Below are positions 58,323 to 64,000 of a stretch of DNA of 64,000 bases, one piece after another. The first letter of the stretch is position 1; each line of letters begins with the position of its first letter. The position numbers were made by a program, and so were the translations under genes. Source of the stretch: Neonectria sp. B-13 (taxonomy: Eukaryota; Ascomycota; Sordariomycetes; Hypocreales; Nectriaceae); NCBI GenBank assembly GCA_002682825.1, contig NOKP01000020.1, forward strand, positions 1,219,414-1,283,413. Direction: 5' to 3'. The notes beneath the pieces were generated by a model. That model was not told the origin of the DNA and did no database searches. It saw only the letters and a list, made by a program, of their open reading frames with translations.

Positions 58323-59193
58323 CTAAGAGTGCTTCTTCTTCATGTGCTTGATCAGGTTGTCGGGGCGTGTGAACGACTCGCCGCAATGTGGACATCTGCT
58401 GGGCGTTTCGAAGATTCCCTCCTTTTTGGCATATTTCTTGTGAGTCGTGCGGTAATGTCGGTCCATGTCTCGTTGCTCAGCTTTCTGCTCTTTGCAGTGT
58501 TTATCTGCTTTACACTTGAGGGGCTTTTCGTGGGTCTTGAGATGCTTTCTAGGGATCAAGCTGGGTCAACTTCTGAACTATCCTCATCTGATCAAAGCCA
58601 TGGTGGCTGGGGCAGAACATACGTGAGTTCCGACTCGATTCGATAGGAGCGGTGACAGTCTTCTTTAGGACACTGGTGGGGATGGGCGGAGGAGGACGAC
58701 GAAGATGGCTGGGCTTGGTCTGATGTGAGCCCATGGCTCTGATGAGTAAAGTGTTAGAAATATGAGAGAAAAGGACAAACACACCATAATTCGGATCTTG
58801 CTGATAGAGACTGGCAGGGACATAGGCGGCGGCGGAACTTGGCCCGGGGTCAGAAATGAGAGATGATGGGTCGATGGTGGCAGGCTGGTTCGTGAGGTTG
58901 TCGTAGTATGCCTGGATATCCTGTGGCTCTGGACCGGGCCCGAGCATGAACGTGCTTGGATCGGGGGTCGAGAACTGGCGGTCGAGTCGCTATTGGTCTT
59001 GACCTGGATCATCCTGGCTGTAAGACGCCTCTCCCGAGGTCATGGAGTAGGTCCCCTGATATGGATACGCGCTGGACGAGGCCTCTCCCTGTTCTTCGTA
59101 TTCTTCGTAGTCAAGGACATCGTAATCCTCCTGGGTCTGGCGGGACTTGCCAGACCCTTTGTGGTGATCCGAGTGACCGTGCCTTTTCGGCAT
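58323..59193 (-). pseudogene. C2H2 zinc-finger gene interrupted by an in-frame TAG
   Basis: Three exons are supported (59193-58783, 58738-58623, 58548-58323), total 251 codons. The spliced end carries one complete C2H2 finger in C-x4-C-x12-H-x3-H spacing (starting CPKEDCHRSYRIESELTK), a Cys/His-rich second unit, and a final finger CPHCGESFTRPDNLIKHMKKKH. The upstream part is disordered and Tyr/Ser-rich (YDVLDYEEYEEQ). Codon 68 is TAG (58990-58992 on the plus strand); the same frame continues at once with protein-like sequence RLDRQFSTPDPSTF. A bypass intron would be only 29 bases. Either the gene is mutated (CAG to TAG in a CpA context), or the stop is read through, or translation starts at the later ATG (58947). 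A nucleus-located DNA-binding role is inferred. Confidence 0.6.
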
Positions 59194-60060
59194 GGTTGGA
59201 GATGTTGTCGGCTGAGATCTTACTAGTGTTTCGCTTTGGTTAGACAGGAGGAGAACAACTAACTTCTGCAGCGTACTGAAGCATAGTAGAAAGAGAAAGA
59301 TTGGTCAAACCAAACCCCGATGATTTATAGTTCTTGTTTGTCTCTATTAACTCACATAGAGGCCCCCTAGAGGCCTCCCCAGAGGCCCCCCCAGAGGCCC
59401 TCAGAGGCCGGAGGTTCAAGGACACCGGAACGCCCGGGGAGGCCATCCTTTGCAAATGGAACCGTATGTTCCCCTCGGCTGAAGATAAGAAAGTGTCCCT
59501 CTGAGAAGTTGGCTGAACCTGTAAGAAGCTCCCAGCGTTCTCTGCTGCTCAATTGCGTGCAGCGCCTTGGCGTTGGTTGGTGATGACTTCAGGCTTAGAC
59601 GTTCTCTGCCTCGTTGCCTAAGCGGCCGCGGCCCAGCGAGAGGCCAACCGCGGTGAGTCCAAGGCGGGTGGTTGGACACCACCTCCAGCATTTTGCAGAA
59701 AAAGGCAATCGGCGGTAAGGAATCGAGCACAATGGAGACATGCAGAGGCCGTCTGTTGGTCTTGCGGGCTCATTGATGGGCTGCCCCGCGCCGACTGACG
59801 GCCTCCTGCGCCTCGTGATGGGCCTCCCACATGGGTATTTCGGCATTGCGCAAACCGGTTCTTGGCATATGTTCGTAGTTGAGAGACTGCCTCGCACGAA
59901 CATGCAGGCTATTCGAAAACATATAATAAGACGTGGGAAACGATCCAAAAGTTCGACTCAGCATCGCTTTAACACCTGGAACACAAGCATATCCATCGAC
60001 ACGACAACAATTGCGCCGGTTGCCACGACAGGTTGCCTCAGATCGACTGACCTAGTAAGT
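59194..60060. other. Intergenic region with AGAGGCC tandem repeat
   Basis: Divergent upstream DNA of the zinc-finger gene and the deaminase gene. It contains the AGAGGCCCCC-type array at 59358-59409. On the plus strand an open frame upstream of the deaminase start runs through this region from 59740. Confidence 0.5.
59358..59409. repeat. AGAGGCC tandem repeat
   Basis: Five direct copies of a 10-12 base unit beginning AGAGGCC and ending with a run of C or CT. Confidence 0.85.
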
Positions 60061-61746
60061 ATGACGCTTTCATCCTCGCCCCAGGACTGCAGCCCAGACC
60101 TCGTTCTGTTCAAGCCTAAGCAACTCCGCCGCTTCTACGAGCCCCTCGTTCTCTTCAAAGCCCTCAATGATATCTCGCGCAAACAAGGAAAAATCAGGCG
60201 GCCAGACCACCCTCCAAAGCCAGTGACAGCGGGAGAGAAATTCCGATTGTTCCTTGACAAGATTGCCAGTGTCTGCGACCAGAAAAGAGGTCGTAATAAT
60301 GTCACAGCTGTGGCTATTCTGGACCAGGAGGATGCCTTCCTTTATGTCTTTGCTTGCAACAATGTCTCAGCACCTGGCCTGCTCAAAAAGGCCGACTTTT
60401 TGCGTTCGTTGCTCAAAAAGATCTCTGGCTTTAAAGATCTGAAAGCAGCAGAGAAAGACAAGGCCAGAGAGGAAATCATGAATCTCATTCTCGTCTTCAA
60501 TCGGCTGAGAATTCAATTCTACCTCAAAAGTCTTCAGAAGGAGATGCGGAACTGCATCAAATCGTGTGAACAGAGAAACCACGATGAAAGTAAGAATCCT
60601 CCTTGTTTTCTTTGGATCCTTATACCATGTTTGAGTAAACTAACACCTATTTTAGTCTTCAAAATTGATAGATGCCTGCGAGGACTGGAGAACTCTATTG
60701 GAGACATCAAGCTCGGCCCGAGTACATACGAAGCTGAATGTATGCTGAATAGCCTTGCTTACGTCAACTATTGCTAAGACTTTATAGACCTCGAATCAAG
60801 CCTCCATTGCCTCCTAGAAATAAAGGCTTTTCGTAAGGCTGTTCGAGAGGCTAGCCCGACCAGCTTCATTGATGAACGAGCGGATGAAGGTCGAGTTGCT
60901 GACCATAAGAACATGGCGTGCTGGTCGGATTTACGACACCATCTCACTCGGCTCCTATCCTATGATAGAGCTGTGTCAACTTTCATTGCCGCCCAGGATG
61001 AGTGGCCAGAGTTGTTCCAAGAGGTCGAGGTCCAGTCGATTTCTTCTAGCCATCCCAGTAAAAATCCGCTGGGCAAGAAGAGTGAAGAAGCCCAGAACAT
61101 AGCTGGACGCATGACTCGCACCGACTCCGAAATCCAGAGGTATAAGCAACTCGCCCTCAACCTTGAGCCAGAGCCGTATCTCATCAATCCCCGAATTAAA
61201 GAACAGTGCGAAATGGACGATTTCAAGCCCATTGTCCACTGCGAAATCTTGGTCCTCGACTGGATTCTTGCCAGAGAGACTGAGCTCAAGTTCTTCAAAA
61301 GATGGAGATACATCGGGACTAGCAAGGGACCCTGCAAACTGTGCCACTACTATTTCGAAGCAGACCCGAGCTCAATCAAGGTGCGACCTACTCACGGAAA
61401 TGTGTACCCAAATTGGAGGTTCCCCGACTTGCGCCGGGCCGACGGGGAGGCGGGCGTGCTGCGACGACAAAAGATCTTCAACTCAATGATGGAGAACATT
61501 CGAAAGGATTCTCTTTGGATCCTGGAAGAGAGATCACCACTTGGGAAGACGATCGATTCCAACACGTACACCTTTCTATCGGAGACCAAGTCAGACTTAG
61601 ATGTAGAGGCTTGGGAAAGCGACCCATTCGAGGTTGAGGATTTGGCAGAACAGCTCACTGAGCTCAGTTTCACTAACACGTCGACATCGGACAGTCTTCT
61701 GCTTTCCGACTCGGATGATGAAGAAGGAGGTACCAGTTTGATTTGA
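60061..61746 (+). CDS. Predicted zinc-dependent deaminase, OTT_1508-like family
   Basis: Three exons (60061-60589, 60656-60739, 60788-61746) give 523 residues. The N-terminal about 200 residues are helical with no motif (PKQLRRFYEPLVLFKALND near the start). The catalytic module is near residues 340-415: VHCEILVLDWIL with H355/E357, then KGPCKLCHYYF with C387 and C390, the H-x-E plus P-C-x2-C zinc signature of the cytidine deaminase fold. A Tyr-Pro-Trp-like segment GNVYPNWRFPDL follows. Fungi carry many uncharacterised proteins of this layout, named after OTT_1508 of Orientia and discussed as possible nucleic-acid or toxin-type deaminases. The substrate here is unknown. The C-terminus is acidic and Ser-rich. 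The start at 60061 is preferred over an upstream in-frame ATG because the preceding 320 bases look non-coding. Confidence 0.85.
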
Positions 61747-61852
61747 AGCTCCTTGAGAGGCATTGGCAGAGAGTGGTTCGTTTGTCTTTATTGTGTCGTT
61801 GCTTCAGAATGACCGTTTCTTAGGTATCGAGATCAGTTTTAGTTTCGAGGTT

Positions 61853-61886
61853 CTAGCCTAGGTTTCCATATGCTCGCACAGGTTCC
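61853..61886. other. Short spacer downstream of the GST gene
   Basis: Convergent 3' ends of the deaminase and GST genes lie within about 140 bases of each other (61747-61886). Confidence 0.4.
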
Positions 61887-62784
61887 TTAATAGTCATTTC
61901 TCTTGTGCCACGGCGCCGTCGCTTCGAGGAGATCTTTGTGAAGCTGGACATGTCCGCAAATCTTGTAAAGCTCGTCGATACAACCGTTGCGCTGCATGAA
62001 AATGAGAAACCCAGCCCACACAAAGTCCGCGTAGCTAGCCGTCTTGCCGAGGAAGAAAGGTCCGTCCTGGTTCTCTCCGAGAAGGGCCTCGATCTCATGG
62101 ACGATTGGCTGGCTAGCATCCCAAGCTTGTTGGCCACCGTGCTCCTTTTCCAGCTGCTCCAGTGGCATACCCGCTATTTTCGGGCGAGTGGCGTACCAAT
62201 GCTTGACGCCTCCTTCGCTGAGAAGCTCTCTGGGAACCGAGAGGAAGTAAATTGGGCGGAGCGCTGTCATGAGGCGGGGCATGATGCTCTCAAGCTTGGC
62301 CAACGTCGGGGAATCCAGATGCACAGACGGCTCCGGGTAAAGCTCCTCCACCCGACTGACAATCTGGCGTGAGTCCATCCAGTAAGTGCCATCCAGGAAC
62401 TTGACAGTGGGAATAGTCCATGTCCCTGTGGATGGATTGGGAGGGACACTGAGAGAATTATTATCGGTTTCGGCATGGCTCGAAGTGCCCATTGAACGAG
62501 CCATTTCGACTTACTGTGGCTCCAACGTGGGTTTGATATCGGGATATTCAAGCTAAAGACTTAGTATAAGCTAAACCCTAACGTTATGCCACGGGTGTGC
62601 TCACCCATTCTGTCTTATAATCAAGACCCTTGAAGTTCAGGAGGAATCGTGCTGTTTGCCCGTGTCAGTGGGAGGCTTAATGGTTTTTGGGTAGATAATG
62701 AGATATACTCTTCCAGGGGTTCAAAGACCATGCCGCACGAGGAGGCTTGCTGGGGATATCAAATAGAACGACTTGATCAGACAT
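61887..62784 (-). CDS. Glutathione S-transferase (fungal GST family)
   Basis: Four exons (62784-62709, 62651-62605, 62552-62515, 62448-61887) give 240 residues. The N-terminal thioredoxin-like domain includes QVVLFDIPSKPP, SLNPWKTRFLLNFKGLDYKTEW, and the conserved TWTIPTVKFLDG and Asp-Ser-Arg (DSRQI) of the glutathione site. The C-terminal all-helical domain holds GKTASYADFVWAGFLIFM. It conjugates or reduces substrates with glutathione. The class is fungal-specific (Ure2/GTT-like) and the substrate is unknown. Three small introns (57, 52 and 66 bases) with normal signals support the model. It lies convergent to the deaminase gene. Confidence 0.92.
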
Positions 62785-63650
62785 GATTGCGTGCTTGTGC
62801 GATGGTTGTTGTGGTCGGAAGTGACAGAAATGCGGTGAGGGGAAGCTCTTAATGGGGTCGGGTGGAGACGGTGGTTGCTGCATCTTGAACTATTTGGGTT
62901 CCCCGAGATGATTACCAAGGAGCATTTCAAAACTCCTGTCCCGCGCTAGAGACACCATATCCCTTAATCCTTGTTAGATACCTCAAAATACAAGCTATAT
63001 TGCCCAACGATAACAGGTCATCCACTAAGTCCTCTATAGATTTAAGGGTATTAGGCCACTTAGGGCCTTTGATACACTAAAAGCTAAGCAGGTCTTAGCT
63101 AATACATAAATATATAAAGTACTTAGTGTATTTAGGTTAGGGCTAATGGCTTAGTTGCTTTTTCTTAGGACTCAACTGTTGAAATGCTCTTCTGTAGACT
63201 GACCTCTATTAGACCCTTTTCGCTCCTAGCTGGCCGGTTAAGTTAACTAGCTATTTCGGCTCCAGAATAGGCAGGCTCGTACAATAAGACAAGGGAATGG
63301 GGTTTCAGAGGCAGTGCTAGAGTGAGTACAGCAAACAACCCGGTTCGCGATCTTCAATGAGTCACATCAAGCCGCACCTTTGCATAAACGATTTATTAAC
63401 CCGCTCGAATTGGCGTCTATCGAAACGCAGTGACGAGCGTACAGCAACAACAGCTGACAAGCTCGCGAGGAAGCTCCACATCTCGGGAGTCAATTTGTGG
63501 ACAAGTTGAAATAGAAGCCAAAACGAGCAGAATGTTCTAAATACCCACGGGCAATGCTTGAGGCTATTGTCACAGGCTGTGATACGCGAATAACCACCAT
63601 CGATCAAATTCAAGACTTGGTGAAACGCATTTTATATTGATAATTTAACG
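62785..63650. other. Intergenic region with AT-rich, TpA-rich patch
   Basis: From about 62960 to 63170 the DNA is conspicuously TpA-rich with many TTAG and CTAA tetranucleotides, unlike the rest of the window. It resembles a RIP-mutated repeat relic. A minus-strand open frame at 63362-63613 has no ATG start and no known motif. Confidence 0.5.
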
Positions 63651-64000
63651 CTATTTAAAAAAGAGTAGGCCAATGGCCACTGTGGCCATCAACGCCCACA
63701 CAAGGGCCAACTCCCAAGGGCTCAAAACGAGGGAAATTTCCCACCCCCGAGCCCCGGGCGCCCCCCTCAAGTCCACGCCGACCCCGGGCGGCAGAAGCTC
63801 GACCCCCTCCTCCCCGTCTTCCTCGTTGGCGGCCGGGGCTTGCGGCTCTCTAACACAAAGATCAGATTAGGGTTTCGGTGGCAAGGAGAAGGGGAGAATG
63901 TATATAAATAGAGAGAGAGAGAGATAAAACCTACTGAATTGTCTGAGGAAGACGGGGGTGGGCGGGGGCATCGTCGAGCTCTGCCGCCAGGATTGACTCT
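63651..64000 (-). CDS. 3' end of an unidentified membrane-protein gene (truncated by window edge)
   Basis: The last exon (63849-63651) and part of the preceding exon (from about 64000 to 63935), joined over an 85-base intron with GTAGGT donor and TGTTAG acceptor, keep one frame. The visible product is acidic (ANEEDGEEGVELLPPGVG) and ends in a hydrophobic stretch SPWELALVWALMATVAIGLL plus FFK, a probable C-terminal membrane anchor. The intron contains a GA microsatellite. The gene continues past 64000 and cannot be identified. Confidence 0.55.
63910..63924. repeat. GA microsatellite
   Basis: Seven GA units inside the intron of the partial gene at the window edge. Confidence 0.8.

Noticed and set aside
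58965..58993. 29-base intron to bypass the TAG in the zinc-finger gene
   Set aside because: It is shorter than any intron in this window (about 50 bases and up), and no branch-point motif fits.
59740..60060. Upstream in-frame start for the deaminase, including an ATG-Gly-Cys at 59776
   Set aside because: This segment looks non-coding (repeat-like and unlike the rest of the protein); 60061 fits the family-like start better. The MGC similarity to the other locus is probably coincidental.

Overview
The window reads as nuclear DNA of a filamentous ascomycete (Pezizomycotina). Genes sit on both strands and most are split by 50-115 base introns with GT..CTAAC/CTGAC..AG signals. The protein set (Rpd3, Rpn11, Rpc34, Ent3, Sti1, a Zn2Cys6 regulator, a CE5 esterase, a GH3 beta-glucosidase, a flavohemoglobin) is typical of the Sordariomycetes. 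Placement in that class is an inference from protein style, not from a search. Twenty-five protein-coding loci are supported (five of them uncharacterised, broken or cut by the window edge), plus one separate downstream reading frame. No rRNA, tRNA, CRISPR array or intact transposon was seen.

Layout: 1-4.1 kb is a gene-free leader before an Srk1/Rck2-type stress kinase (4.1-6.4 kb). From 7.3 to 14.4 kb lie accessory genes: an 844-residue uncharacterised protein, a damaged small gene with a C-x2-C/YHPG motif, a secreted CE5 cutinase-like esterase, and a protein resembling a catalytically degenerate nucleotidyltransferase. From 15 to 28 kb is a housekeeping block: RPN11 and RPD3 (divergent), RPC34, a cyclophilin, and ENT3. 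From 28 to 48.5 kb come a MARVEL membrane protein with an in-frame open extension beyond its TGA, a Zn2Cys6 regulator, a CTR copper transporter, three small minus-strand genes whose products all begin Met-Gly-Cys, an NmrA/SDR-like protein, a hemerythrin-like protein, a ZIP zinc transporter, a GH3 beta-glucosidase and STI1. From 48.5 to 56.3 kb is an unusually long gene-free stretch of simple-sequence DNA, followed by the flavohemoglobin gene. From 58.3 to 64 kb is an accessory tail: a C2H2 zinc-finger gene interrupted by one in-frame TAG, a predicted zinc-dependent OTT_1508-like deaminase, a GST, an AT-rich RIP-like patch, and the 3' end of a membrane-protein gene cut by the window edge.

The housekeeping genes act in separate complexes (proteasome lid, HDAC complex, Pol III, endosomal trafficking, Hsp90 co-chaperone). 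Several accessory genes concern metals and redox or nitrosative stress: CTR copper, ZIP zinc, hemerythrin-like di-iron, flavohemoglobin NO dioxygenase, GST. The most unusual items are the Met-Gly-Cys small-gene trio (34.8-37.9 kb), the deaminase next to a zinc-finger gene carrying a stop, and the TGA-separated MARVEL extension. All exon boundaries were placed by eye from splice signals and reading-frame continuity.
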